64,000 bases of DNA from a bacterium (lineage in GTDB: Bacteria > Armatimonadota > Zipacnadia > Zipacnadales > Zipacnadaceae), in the NCBI GenBank assembly GCA_030603495.1, contig JAUVXR010000006.1, forward strand, positions 20,124-84,123. Direction: 5' to 3'. Shown here piece by piece: positions 51,429 to 60,371 of the stretch (position 1 is the stretch's first letter; every line of letters begins with the position of its first letter). Below the pieces are notes generated by a model that was not told where the DNA came from, did no database searches, and was given only the letters and a program-made list of their open reading frames with translations. The position numbers and the translations under genes were made by a program.

Positions 51429-52871
51429 TTACCTATTTGCCTCCGAGCGGGCGACAACGGCCCGGCTGGCTTCCTGAATGCTCGCGAATTCTCCACTTGC
51501 CACCGCAGCGCACAGAGCAGCCCCGACGGCTGCTTCTTCGCTGTAACTGACCATTTGCAGCGGCAGCTCGAAAGAGGCCGATAGGATCTCCCTCAGTAAG
51601 GGATTCTTGCGTACCCCGTTACCCGAGCCAACCAAGACGGTACGATCGGCAACGCCAGCCTGCTTCATCTGCTCATACTGGCGGTTGAAATGCGCGGCCA
51701 GGCCTTCCAAAAGTGCGCGGGCCAAGTGCCCCGGCGTGAAGTTTGTTTCGCTCATTCCTGACCATACTGCACGGCGCTGCGGCTCTTGGCGCGATCCGGC
51801 AAACAGCGGTTCGCAGCGAAGCCCCTCGGCACCCGGCGGGACGCCTGTGGCCAACTGGTTCAACCGCTCATAAAGATCAGGCATCTGTACGACCTGAAAC
51901 AGTTCTGTGCCTACCAGTTGCATGAAATCCCGCAGCGCGCGGTACGCACGCCCGCCACAAAGCCCCGCCCCCACCAGGAGAAAACCTGGGTCCAAAAAGG
52001 GGCGGAGGTCTAATCCATTGCACCAGATCGGCTCAGCGACAAATGTAGATATCTGGCCTCCAGTGCCAATGTTGATGAGCAGACTCTCAGCACAATCTGT
52101 TACACTCGCGGCGAAGCTGGCCTGATTGTCGCCGCAGGCTATCGCTACGGGCAAGCCCCCGGTCAGGCCCGTCGCTTGCGAAACGGCTGCAGACGCCTTG
52201 CCGGCGATGCCACAGCTTGGGTACACCTCTGCGAAGTGCTCTTCGCCGAGGCCCAGGCTGCTAATCAGCTCACTGTTCCAGCAACTCTTAAGGACATCGA
52301 AAACGCCCGCGCTGGCCGCATTGGTTGGATCAGTGATAGGCTTGGTTCCACAGAGACGACTCACCAGGTAATCGGGCGCAAAGCACGCCACGCTACCGGG
52401 AGGCAGCAAGTCGCTCTGGGCCAACCAGAACAGCGTAGACCCCATATACCCGGTAGCCGGGATGCACCCACTGCGGTCAAAACCCTCGCCGCTCAGGGCT
52501 ACCATCTCCTCCAGAAAGCTACCTCCGCCAGACATCTGTTCTTCACAGCGACGGTCCTGCCAGCCAATGAACGGTCTGATTGGCTGCCCCGCTGCATCCA
52601 GAAGTACCATCCCGTGCATTTGACCCGTCACGCCCAGCCCCGCTACTGAAACAGCGCCGCACTTGGCGACGACGGTGGACAATATGTCCAGGCAGAGCCC
52701 GACCATACGCTCAATATCCCATTCACTGCGTCCCCTGGCCAGATCGTCCGGCGAGTTCACACAGGTCTTATTCTCCACCGTCTCGCTGATCGTCACCTGC
52801 CCGGAGTGGGTATCGAGGAATAGTCCGGTTATGGAGGTGGAGCCGAGGTCCAAACCGATGTAGTAGCTCAT
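51429..52871 (-). CDS. FGGY-family carbohydrate kinase
   Basis: 480 residues. N-terminal ATPase phosphate loop YIGLDLGSTSITGLFLD, VTGQMHGMVLLDAAGQPIRP, IGWQDRR, the ATP-site GCPVAIACGDNQASFAAS-like segment and INIGTGGQIS, then VLVGSGNGVRKNPLLREI and EEAAVGAALCAAV near the C-terminus. The pattern fits xylulokinase or sedoheptulokinase types, phosphorylating a pentulose or heptulose. It is intact between two decayed secreted-protein genes. AGGAGGGG lies about 12 bases before ATG 52871. Confidence 0.88.
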   Translation of the reverse strand: MSYYIGLDLGSTSITGLFLDTHSGQVTISETVENKTCVNSPDDLARGRSEWDIERMVGLCLDILSTVVAKCGAVSVAGLGVTGQMHGMVLLDAAGQPIRPFIGWQDRRCEEQMSGGGSFLEEMVALSGEGFDRSGCIPATGYMGSTLFWLAQSDLLPPGSVACFAPDYLVSRLCGTKPITDPTNAASAGVFDVLKSCWNSELISSLGLGEEHFAEVYPSCGIAGKASAAVSQATGLTGGLPVAIACGDNQASFAASVTDCAESLLINIGTGGQISTFVAEPIWCNGLDLRPFLDPGFLLVGAGLCGGRAYRALRDFMQLVGTELFQVVQMPDLYERLNQLATGVPPGAEGLRCEPLFAGSRQEPQRRAVWSGMSETNFTPGHLARALLEGLAAHFNRQYEQMKQAGVADRTVLVGSGNGVRKNPLLREILSASFELPLQMVSYSEEAAVGAALCAAVASGEFASIQEASRAVVARSEANR

Positions 52872-52886
52872 TGCTGTCTGCCCCTC

Positions 52887-53039
52887 CTATAGGGCGATGG
52901 TTGGCGACATAACTCGGACGGGAAAATCCCACCCGACCTTAATCAGCTTATTCTGCGGGACCTCGACAGATGTCACGGTCACCAGCATGCACAGCTCACC
53001 GACCAGACCCACAGTCCTCACCACTCTCGCACAGCTCAT
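52887..53039 (-). pseudogene. Truncated start of a secreted protein gene
   Basis: Minus strand. ATG 53039 with GGGGAGAG eight bases upstream opens a signal peptide (ARVVRTVGLVGELCMLVTVT) followed by EVPQNKLIKVGWDFP, then a short aberrant end and TAG at 52887. The signal peptide matches that at 51281 in pattern (AR-V-x-x-x-GL-G-x-LCMLV), suggesting two paralogues. The mature protein is gone; the kinase gene starts 16 bases after the stop. A normal small protein of 50 residues cannot be excluded. The rest of 53040-53146 shows nothing. Confidence 0.5.
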
Positions 53040-53146
53040 GGTGGTCTCTCCCCTCGTGCAGTAGGACATAGGCAACAATACATTCGTGGTTATCTGGCCA
53101 GACCCCTTTGCCTGGCCGCCCCCGGTGAGGCGGGCCGCAGTCCTCC

Positions 53147-53175
53147 TTGACAGCTTGCCCGCCGTCCGTTAGCAT
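53147..53175 (+). promoter_or_regulatory. Possible promoter of the SIS gene
   Basis: Exact TTGACA (53147-53152), 17-base spacer, weak -10 TAGCAT (53170-53175). Start near 53182, before the coding region. Confidence 0.45.
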
Positions 53176-53220
53176 TGCCTACAATACCAACATACATTGC
53201 CATGCGCGCTAAGATCGAAT

Positions 53221-54291
53221 ATGTCAGGAGCGAATGACTTGAAAACCGACGTGACTCATATAATGCGGGATGAAATCCGTGAGCAACCCCAGGCGATCCG
53301 GGAGACGCTGGCGGCCGAAGGCGAGCGCATCGCCCAGTTTGCCGCGCAGCTGCGTGCGGAGCAGATCCACCATGTGCTGCTGGTAGCCCGGGGCACTTCC
53401 GACAACGCCGCCACCTACGCCCGGTATCTGTTCGGAGTAGTCAACGGCGTCCTGGTCACCTCCGTCGCCGCCTCGCTGTTTACCGTCTACGACGCGGAAC
53501 TGGACCTGAGCGACACCCTGGTGCTGGGCATCTCACAGTCCGGAACGGCGACTGATGTCATTGACGTGCTCGAGAGGGCCCGCGCCACGGGCGTGCTGAC
53601 CGCGGCGCTGACCAATACCGAGGACTCGCCGATCTGCGAAGCTGCTGAGGTGACCCTGCTCACCCGAGCCTACAAGGAGCACAGCATTCCCCCGACCAAG
53701 AGCTACACCACCGCTCTGGCGGTACTCCACCGACTCGCCGCCCAGTGGGCCCAGGACAGCGAAATGGCCGCAGCCCTTAACGGCGTACCCGCACTGATGG
53801 AAGAGGTCTTAGAGCTGGAGCCTCAGATCGAGGACCACTCCGAGCGCTACCGCTTCCTGGACACCTGCGTGCTGCTGGGGCGGGGGTTCAACCTCTGCAC
53901 GGCTCACGAGATTGGGCTCAAGCTCGGCGAATGTGCTCAGGTCGTCCCTGCGGCTCACAGCGCCGCCGACTTTATGCACGGCCCCATTGCCAGCATCCAG
54001 GCCGAGGTGCCCTGCATCCTGATCGCTCCCGAAGGCAAGGCGCTCGGCTCAATGCTGGAGCTCGCGATGGCCCTGGACGAGCGCGATGCGGAGATGCTGA
54101 CCATATCCAATGAGTCGTCGCTGCTAAAGATAGCAAGAGTCGGCTTTGAGTTGCCCACGGGGATGCCCGAGCACATCTCCCCGCTGGTGGCGGTCGTAGT
54201 GGGCCAGCTTCTCGCCTACCACGTGGCGATTCACAAGGGCCTCGACCCGGATCGGCCCGCAGGGCTGCATAAAGTCACCCGCACAATGTGA
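53221..54291 (+). CDS. SIS-domain sugar-phosphate isomerase/deaminase-like protein
   Basis: About 350 residues, two SIS domains as in the isomerase half of GlmS, AgaS and FrlB. ARGTSDNAATYARYLFG and LGISQSGTATDVIDVLE in the first, HEIGLKLGECAQVVPAAHSA and the C-terminal DPDRPAGLHKVTRTM ending typical of GlmS-like sequences. No glutaminase domain, so it may work on amino-sugar or glycated substrates without glutamine. Start: ATG 53221, or TTG 53239, which has AGGAG eight bases upstream. The intact kinase gene lies divergently on the other strand. Confidence 0.85.
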   Translation: MSGANDLKTDVTHIMRDEIREQPQAIRETLAAEGERIAQFAAQLRAEQIHHVLLVARGTSDNAATYARYLFGVVNGVLVTSVAASLFTVYDAELDLSDTLVLGISQSGTATDVIDVLERARATGVLTAALTNTEDSPICEAAEVTLLTRAYKEHSIPPTKSYTTALAVLHRLAAQWAQDSEMAAALNGVPALMEEVLELEPQIEDHSERYRFLDTCVLLGRGFNLCTAHEIGLKLGECAQVVPAAHSAADFMHGPIASIQAEVPCILIAPEGKALGSMLELAMALDERDAEMLTISNESSLLKIARVGFELPTGMPEHISPLVAVVVGQLLAYHVAIHKGLDPDRPAGLHKVTRTM

Positions 54292-54330
54292 CATGCAGTG
54301 ACCAATCGGCGTCTCCTGATCTCATATCAT

Positions 54331-54378
54331 CAGGAACAACCGCCCCTCGAGAAATCGAGGGGCGGCGTTGTGTTCCTG
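54331..54378. terminator. Bidirectional hairpin between the SIS gene and fhs
   Basis: Outer arms CAGGAACA/TGTTCCTG (eight pairs) and inner arms CGCCCCTCGA/TCGAGGGGCG (ten pairs) with a GAAA tetraloop. It lies between convergent genes, so it can end both transcripts; T-runs are short. Confidence 0.75.
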
Positions 54379-54408
54379 CCATGATGTCTTGCGCCTAGCG
54401 CAGCTCGA

Positions 54409-56106
54409 TCAGAACAACCCGACTGTTTGGCCGTCTTCGTCAATGTCCACGTCCACCGCCGCCGGACGGGTCGGCAGCCCCGGCATCGTACGCATCTCGC
54501 CGCACAACGGGTACAAGAAGCCCGCACCCACCGACGGCCGGATATCCCGGATCGGCACAGTGAATCCAGTGGGCCGACCCTTCAGTTCTGGATCGTGGCT
54601 AAGCGACAGATGGGTCTTGGCCATACAGATCGGCAGGTTGTCCAGGCCCTGCTTGGTGAACCGGCGGATCTTGCGCTCGGCCTCCGAAGCGTATTCGACG
54701 CCGTCGGCACCGTAAATCTCGGTGGCAATCGTCTCGATCTTCTCCTTGATGGACGCATCAAGCGGATACAGGAACTTGAAGTCGCTGCCCTGCCCGCAGA
54801 CCTCCACGACTGCTTCAGCCAGCTCCACACCACCCGGCCCGCCGTCGCTGTGCACGCGCGTATCCACTGCGGCCTTGGCGCCCGCCGCCAGGGCCTCTTC
54901 GCGCACTACGTCAAGCTCCTCCTGCGTATCGGTCGGGAAGACGTTGAGCGACACCACCACCGGCAGGCCCATCTTGCCCATATTCTCGATATGCTTGGCC
55001 AGATTTGCGCAGCCCTCCCGCAGCGCGGGCATGTTGGGCTTAGCGATCTCGTCCATCGGCGGCTTGCGGCCCGGCTTGAACTCGAATGCCCCACCGTGCA
55101 TCTTTAGCGCCTTGACCGTAGCCACGATCACCACCGCCGACGGCTGCATCCCCCCGACGCGACACTTGATATTAAGAAACTTCTCGGCGCCGCAGTCGGC
55201 CCCGAAACCGGCTTCGGTCACCACATAATCGGCCAGCTTCAGCGCGATTTTGTCAGCCAGGATCGAGTTGGTGCCGATGGCAATGTTGGCGAAGGGCCCG
55301 GCGTGGACAAGTATCGGCCCATTATCGAGTTGCTGGCACAGGTTGGGTCTGATGGCGTCCTTCATCAGAACGGTCATCGTCCCGGCCGCATCGAGGTCCT
55401 CCGCCGTTATCGGCTTGCGGCTGCGGCTGTAGGCGACCTGGATACGACCGAAGCGCTCGCGGATGTCGGCAAGCCCACTGGTCAGCGCCAGGATTGCCAT
55501 GACCTCCGAGGCCACCGTGATATCAAACTGTGTCTCCCTCGGCCAGCCGTTATTCCTACCCCCCAGGCCGACAACTATATTGCGCAGGGCCACGTCATTC
55601 ATATCCACATTGCGGTTCCAGCTTATGCTGAACGGATCAATGTCCAGCGGGTTCTTGTGCCACAGGTGGCCGTCAATCATCGCCGCCAGCAGGTTATTGG
55701 CCGCACCGACGGCATGAATATCCCCCGTGAAGTGCAGGTTGATATCCTCCATCGGCACGGCCTGGGCCAGGCCACCGCCACAGGCACCGCCCTTGATCCC
55801 GAAGGTCGGCCCCATTGACGGCTCGCGCATCGTGGCCATCGCCTTCTTGCCAATATGGCGCAGCGCCTGAGCCAGGCCCAGGTTCACCACGGTCTTGCCC
55901 TCGCCCAAGGGAGTGGGCGTGATGGCCGTGACCAGAATGAACTTGGCATCAGGTTCGTCAGCCAGCCGGTCGAGAACAGACAGGTCCACTTTGGCCATGT
56001 AGTCGCCGAAGAGCTTGAGCTCCTCGCGCTCGATTCCCACATCCGCCGCCACGTCCACGATCGGTCTCAGCGTAGCTTGTTGAGCAATTTCCAGATCACT
56101 TAGCAT
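54409..56106 (-). CDS. fhs: Formate--tetrahydrofolate ligase
   Basis: ATP-dependent formation of 10-formyl-THF from formate, for one-carbon metabolism or the methyl branch of acetogenesis. 565 residues, standard length. Key parts: VTAITPTPLGEGKTVVNLGL (ATP loop), TMREPSMGPTFGIKGGACGGG, FTGDIHAVGAANNLLAAMID, VASEVMAILALTSGL, ITAEDLDAAGTMTVLMKDAI and the C-terminal PSVGAGFLYPLCGEMRTMPG. Ribosome binding site GAGGAAG before ATG 56106. No other Wood-Ljungdahl genes are nearby, so a biosynthetic role is enough. Confidence 0.96.
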   Translation of the reverse strand: MLSDLEIAQQATLRPIVDVAADVGIEREELKLFGDYMAKVDLSVLDRLADEPDAKFILVTAITPTPLGEGKTVVNLGLAQALRHIGKKAMATMREPSMGPTFGIKGGACGGGLAQAVPMEDINLHFTGDIHAVGAANNLLAAMIDGHLWHKNPLDIDPFSISWNRNVDMNDVALRNIVVGLGGRNNGWPRETQFDITVASEVMAILALTSGLADIRERFGRIQVAYSRSRKPITAEDLDAAGTMTVLMKDAIRPNLCQQLDNGPILVHAGPFANIAIGTNSILADKIALKLADYVVTEAGFGADCGAEKFLNIKCRVGGMQPSAVVIVATVKALKMHGGAFEFKPGRKPPMDEIAKPNMPALREGCANLAKHIENMGKMGLPVVVSLNVFPTDTQEELDVVREEALAAGAKAAVDTRVHSDGGPGGVELAEAVVEVCGQGSDFKFLYPLDASIKEKIETIATEIYGADGVEYASEAERKIRRFTKQGLDNLPICMAKTHLSLSHDPELKGRPTGFTVPIRDIRPSVGAGFLYPLCGEMRTMPGLPTRPAAVDVDIDEDGQTVGLF

Positions 56107-56713
56107 TACAGACTTCCTCTCTACTTGGTATAAACTGGCTTGTAAGCTCAGTTACAGGACAGTTGCACGCCGGACCTGCTGTCCGGGTCCGGCCACGAAA
56201 ATACTTGCCGCCATAGAGCTGTCTCTTAACCCGGCCGCAAGGACTACTTGCCTACTGGTTAGCAAACCCCGCATATGTTCGTCACTGCGCCAGAATCGCT
56301 TATGGCCTGCCCCAATAGTTGTGCCAGTTGCTAGGTTGGGCCCACGGGCTCTGCCGCCGTGGCTGGATTGCCTCCGGTGCTGGTGGTCGGTAGTCCAAGG
56401 CACCGTGCGGCCTCACCATACTATGCTATATTCGCCATCGCTTGACTAATACCTGCACCTCCAGCAGTCCATCAGAGATCGTCCACAACCTGTGATAGTT
56501 GTTCAATTCAGGCGGAATCTCCTTCAAGAGTCTTCCAGTCTCGGGTTTGATTAGTTAGACGATCCGCTTTGCGAGGAAGGGGAATCGCGTTGGCGCAGCG
56601 AAAGGGGAGCTAAACTGACAAGGGCTTTCTCAGGCTGCAACTAGAGGTCGCCAAGCAGACGGCAAGGTTGTGCTTCGTGCAGGGCGAGCAATATCATTTG
56701 AGGAGGAGAGAGA
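56107..56713. other. Intergenic region without a recognisable gene
   Basis: 607 bases between divergent fhs and the secretin-like gene. Short open frames (for example 56152-56403, minus) lack ribosome binding sites and protein-like composition. No repeat, tRNA or terminator was found, and no promoter with two good hexamers was seen for either gene. Confidence 0.6.
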
Positions 56714-58681
56714 ATGAAGCGTAGGAGACTAACTTACTTCCGTGTTGTATTGCTGGGTATTGGGATCGGCCTGCTGGTGGCCGTGGCAGTGCCGGCTATT
56801 TCCCAGGAGGACGCCGCTACGGAGCAGCCAGGCGTTGGGGCCATAGTTGGGGAGGAAAGAATGGCAGTCCTAATGATCCCTATCGGTGGCAGGCCGGATA
56901 CACTGCCACTTGTCTCCTCCGAAGCTGATGATTCCCCGGTCTGCGAGACAGTCCGCTTGTACTACGTGCGCGAACCGGGGGCACTGCAGATGCTGCTGGA
57001 ACCCATCAAGGCGGCCCTGGCACTCGACGTCAATGTAGCGGCCAGCGAGGGCTTAAGCCTGACCCCACTGGTGGTGCTATCCGGTCCGCGTTCGCAGGTG
57101 GACGACCTCAAGCGGGTCATCGCCACCATTGACGTCCCTCAGCCGCAGGTGCGCCTCGACCTGTGGACCTTTCAGATCAGCGGCGGCGATGCCCAAGTTG
57201 TGGCCGGGCGAGCGCAGGAGGCGCGGAAGATAGTCCGGACAGTGGGCGATCTCATGCGCAGCTATCTGCGCCAACTCGAGGCCTGTGCCCTGTCCTCCCA
57301 ACAGCACAACCAGGAGACAGCCGAGCAAGCCCTACAGCAGGCGGCCACCTCACTGGAGGGCGCAACGGACGGTATTGAGCTGGAAGGGCTGGGCGATCTG
57401 CCAGCTGAGCCGTGGTATTCGATCAAAATGAATGTCGGGGACCTGGGCGACCTGCTGCCGGGGCAGAGCACCATTCTCATTGGGCCCTCCGCCCGGGGCC
57501 TGCACCCCCTTTCGCTCACGGAGACGCTGGCCACGCTGCTCATGATGCCGCCGACGGAGGGCTTGAGCTGGCGGCAGACTCTCGAGCAGTACCTGAGCCA
57601 GTCGCTGGGCCGCTGGCTGGGCAAGCTGTCGCGCCAGGACCCCTCCGCACTGGCTGCCTGGCACAGCCTAGTAGCCACCAAGTCAACCGTGCCCGCCACC
57701 GAGCTTGCTGCCCTGTTGAGCAGTACTATCATGGCACCGCAAGCAGAATCCCAGAGTACCCAGGAGACCAGCGTCATACCCCTTCTGCCCGAGACCTTGC
57801 TGCGCACATTCGACGATGCCGCGTACCTCAAGCTCGCCCAGCAGACCATCGGCAACTTCCTGCTGGACTCCCGGACCCAGGCTGGCGATTGGCGCGCGTT
57901 GCCTTCGGACCGCCTGAGCCGGCGCGCCGCCGACGTGGATGTCGTCTTGCAGGCCGCAGAGCGCGCGATAGCCGCAGACATCGAGGCTCTCTTCCTGCAC
58001 CCACTACTCGACCAGTTGCGCAGCATCGCCGGCCGCAGCGGGCAGTCCGGGCTGGCCTCCACCAGCTTCACCACCATCGTTGTCCTGGCCGGCACCCAGG
58101 CCAAGGTCACAGGCAGCGCCCGTAGCTACTTCGAACTGAACGCCCCGCCCGAGGAGGAGGAGTCGGTGGTGATGCACAGCGAGCTGCCTGTCGTCGCGTT
58201 GCCCGGGCTGATCGAGTCGCTGCGCACTGCAGACGAGCCCCGGGTCTGGGGTTCTATGACGGAGGGGGCCGAGCTCACTTTCACCCCCCACATCTTGCCG
58301 GGGGGTGCCGCCGCGGAATTGCAGGTTGAGGTCAAGATCGCCCACGAGGATGCCGAAGTGACAGTCGAAGGGGTTGAGTATCCGACGACGGCACCGCTAA
58401 GCCGCGTGGCTGAGCACACGGCCACGACCAGCGTCTACGTGAACGCCCTGGACCTTTTCTCCCTGTCCAGCATGATGTTGCGCACCACCCAGCCACGGGC
58501 TAAGTCCTCCGTGCCCGTGCTCGGGAAACTGCCGTTAGTGGGCGAGGTGTTTAGGTTCTCGCGCACCCCAGTCATAGTCCATCACGAGAGTGTCCTGCTC
58601 GTCTACTCGACGATTCTGCCCACCGGGCAGGACCTGGGGGGCCTGCTTGATTTACAAACAGTCCCGACACCCCCGCCCTGA
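56714..58681 (+). CDS. Secretin-like exported protein with a long middle insertion
   Basis: 655 residues, AGGAGGAG before ATG 56714. Signal peptide 1-31. Residues about 95-155 resemble an N1/NolW-type domain of secretins (VVLSGPRSQVDDLKRVIATI then DVPQPQVRLDLWTFQISG). About 300 residues of helical sequence follow without recognised motifs. The last 110 residues resemble the end of a secretin barrel (SSVPVLGKLPLVGEVFRFSR and VHHESVLLVYSTILP compared with VPLLGDIPLLGNLF in type II/IV secretins). It could be an outer-membrane channel subunit or a degenerate relative. No pilus or T2SS genes are adjacent. Confidence 0.6.
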   Translation: MKRRRLTYFRVVLLGIGIGLLVAVAVPAISQEDAATEQPGVGAIVGEERMAVLMIPIGGRPDTLPLVSSEADDSPVCETVRLYYVREPGALQMLLEPIKAALALDVNVAASEGLSLTPLVVLSGPRSQVDDLKRVIATIDVPQPQVRLDLWTFQISGGDAQVVAGRAQEARKIVRTVGDLMRSYLRQLEACALSSQQHNQETAEQALQQAATSLEGATDGIELEGLGDLPAEPWYSIKMNVGDLGDLLPGQSTILIGPSARGLHPLSLTETLATLLMMPPTEGLSWRQTLEQYLSQSLGRWLGKLSRQDPSALAAWHSLVATKSTVPATELAALLSSTIMAPQAESQSTQETSVIPLLPETLLRTFDDAAYLKLAQQTIGNFLLDSRTQAGDWRALPSDRLSRRAADVDVVLQAAERAIAADIEALFLHPLLDQLRSIAGRSGQSGLASTSFTTIVVLAGTQAKVTGSARSYFELNAPPEEEESVVMHSELPVVALPGLIESLRTADEPRVWGSMTEGAELTFTPHILPGGAAAELQVEVKIAHEDAEVTVEGVEYPTTAPLSRVAEHTATTSVYVNALDLFSLSSMMLRTTQPRAKSSVPVLGKLPLVGEVFRFSRTPVIVHHESVLLVYSTILPTGQDLGGLLDLQTVPTPPP

Positions 58682-58876
58682 GCCTAGTCGGGAAGTGCTG
58701 CGGTGCACGCGTCGGCCACTGGCTGATGTACTCAGGGCGCGGGTCGCCCTCCAACAGACCGCCCCTATGCTCACCGTCTATCGCCACGAGATGTAACACA
58801 TCAGCCGACAGACTGTCGAACAATGCTTGTCTGACCAACGTCTACGACCAGGAATCAGCCAAGAGAAGGAATGTCT

Positions 58877-60340
58877 ATGCGTAGGTTCCGCTTTTCGTCA
58901 ATTCTTGTTGCTGCCCTCTTCGTGCTCACAACGACAGTCTGCATCAGCCAACAACGCCAGGAACAGAAAAGATCCGGGGCGAAGGCCTTCGCCAACCAGC
59001 CTCCCCGCGTCGGTGAGCTCGCCCCTGATTTCATCCTGGCGACTACAACCGGCGATGCTGTTGTGCTGAGCAGTCTCTACCGCCAGAAGCCGGTTGTCCT
59101 GGAGTTCGGCTCGATTTCCTGTCCGGTCTTTCGCGGCAAGATCGAGCAGATGGAGCGACTGTACAACGAATCGGGCACCACGGCGAACTTCCTGGTCGTC
59201 TACACCCTCGAAGCTCATCCAGCCGACGTGGTCAGCCCTTACAGCAATCGCGTCTGGGTCCACGACAAGAACGTGGATGAGGGCATCCTCGTAGATCAGC
59301 CCACCATCTACGACGAGCGCTGGGCGCTGGCGCTGCAGGCTGAGGCTCTGCTGGGTATTACCCGCCTGTTGGTCGTGGACAATATGGACAATGCGGTCTG
59401 GGAGCAATATGGCAAACGCCCCAATTCCGCTTTCATCATCGCCACCGACGGCAAGGTGGTAACCAAACAGTTCTGGTGCAATCCCCAGCAGTTGCTTCGC
59501 CAACTACGCGGGGAGGCTCCGGGCGGCGGCCGGCCCGGTGATGACCAACTGGCTAATATGACCGTGCAGCGGGACATCGAGTACGGCGTCGTGGGCGGCT
59601 ACTCGTTGAAGCTCGATGCCTACCTGCCTGAGGGCGACGGCCCCTTCCCTGCGGTCATTAACATTCACGGCGGCGGTTGGCGGGGTGGTGACAAGGGCGG
59701 CTTCCGCCGGAAGGCAGCTTCCTACGCCCAGAGCGGCGTCGCCTCCTTCTCTATCAACTACCGCCTCTCGGGCGTGGCGACCTATCCTGCCGCAGTGGAC
59801 GATTGCCGCCGCGCGGTGCGTTGGATCCGCGCCCACGCTGCTGAGTTCAATATTGACACTGACCGTATGGGCGTTGAAGGCGGCTCAGCGGGTGGCCACC
59901 TGTCACTGATGATGGCCTTGATGGAGCCGGACGAACTGGATTCAGCCGGCCCGCCGATCAGCAACTGGTTTCGCTGCGTCTACGCCAAGAACGGCCCGAC
60001 CGATTTCACCCAGGCGGAGATGGGCTCCGAGCCGGCGCTCAAGACATTTATGGGCGGCCAATATGCAGACATGCCCGAGGCCTACCGTGAGGCCTCGCCG
60101 CTTACCTACGTCTCCGCCGACGCCCCCCCCGTGCTGATGATTCACGGCACCGAGGACCACACTGTCCCCTACGCTCAGTCCGTCTTGCTGAAACAGGCTC
60201 TGGACGAGGTGGGTATCCATGCAGAGTTGATCACTCTCGAGGGTGCTGGCCACGGTCTCAAGGGCGGTGACCCCGAGCAGGTCCGGACTGCCTACGACCG
60301 CGCCCACCAGTTCATGCTCGAGCGTCTGCTGGCGGACTAG
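58877..60340 (+). CDS. Fusion of deiodinase-like redoxin and alpha/beta hydrolase (esterase)
   Basis: 487 residues from ATG 58877 (AGAAGGA seven bases upstream; ATG 58871 also possible). Signal peptide 1-25. Residues about 45-205 resemble iodothyronine-deiodinase-like thioredoxin-fold proteins: VGELAPDFILATTTGDAV, VVLEFGSISCPVFRGKIEQM with Cys at the usual Sec position, YTLEAHPAD. Residues about 225-485 form an alpha/beta hydrolase of the HSL/BD-FAE type: VINIHGGGWRGGDKG (oxyanion HGGGW), VEGGSAGGHLSLMMAL (nucleophile Ser), DAPPVLMIHGTEDHTVPY (Asp) and EGAGHGLKGG (His). Probably an exported esterase with a redox partner domain. Confidence 0.82.
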   Translation: MRRFRFSSILVAALFVLTTTVCISQQRQEQKRSGAKAFANQPPRVGELAPDFILATTTGDAVVLSSLYRQKPVVLEFGSISCPVFRGKIEQMERLYNESGTTANFLVVYTLEAHPADVVSPYSNRVWVHDKNVDEGILVDQPTIYDERWALALQAEALLGITRLLVVDNMDNAVWEQYGKRPNSAFIIATDGKVVTKQFWCNPQQLLRQLRGEAPGGGRPGDDQLANMTVQRDIEYGVVGGYSLKLDAYLPEGDGPFPAVINIHGGGWRGGDKGGFRRKAASYAQSGVASFSINYRLSGVATYPAAVDDCRRAVRWIRAHAAEFNIDTDRMGVEGGSAGGHLSLMMALMEPDELDSAGPPISNWFRCVYAKNGPTDFTQAEMGSEPALKTFMGGQYADMPEAYREASPLTYVSADAPPVLMIHGTEDHTVPYAQSVLLKQALDEVGIHAELITLEGAGHGLKGGDPEQVRTAYDRAHQFMLERLLAD

Positions 60341-60371
60341 GCAGGTCCTCGGGCGGGCCAGGCAGCGGAGG

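Noticed and set aside
59095..59140. Selenocysteine in the deiodinase-like domain
   Set aside because: The codon at the active-site position is TGT (Cys), not TGA.
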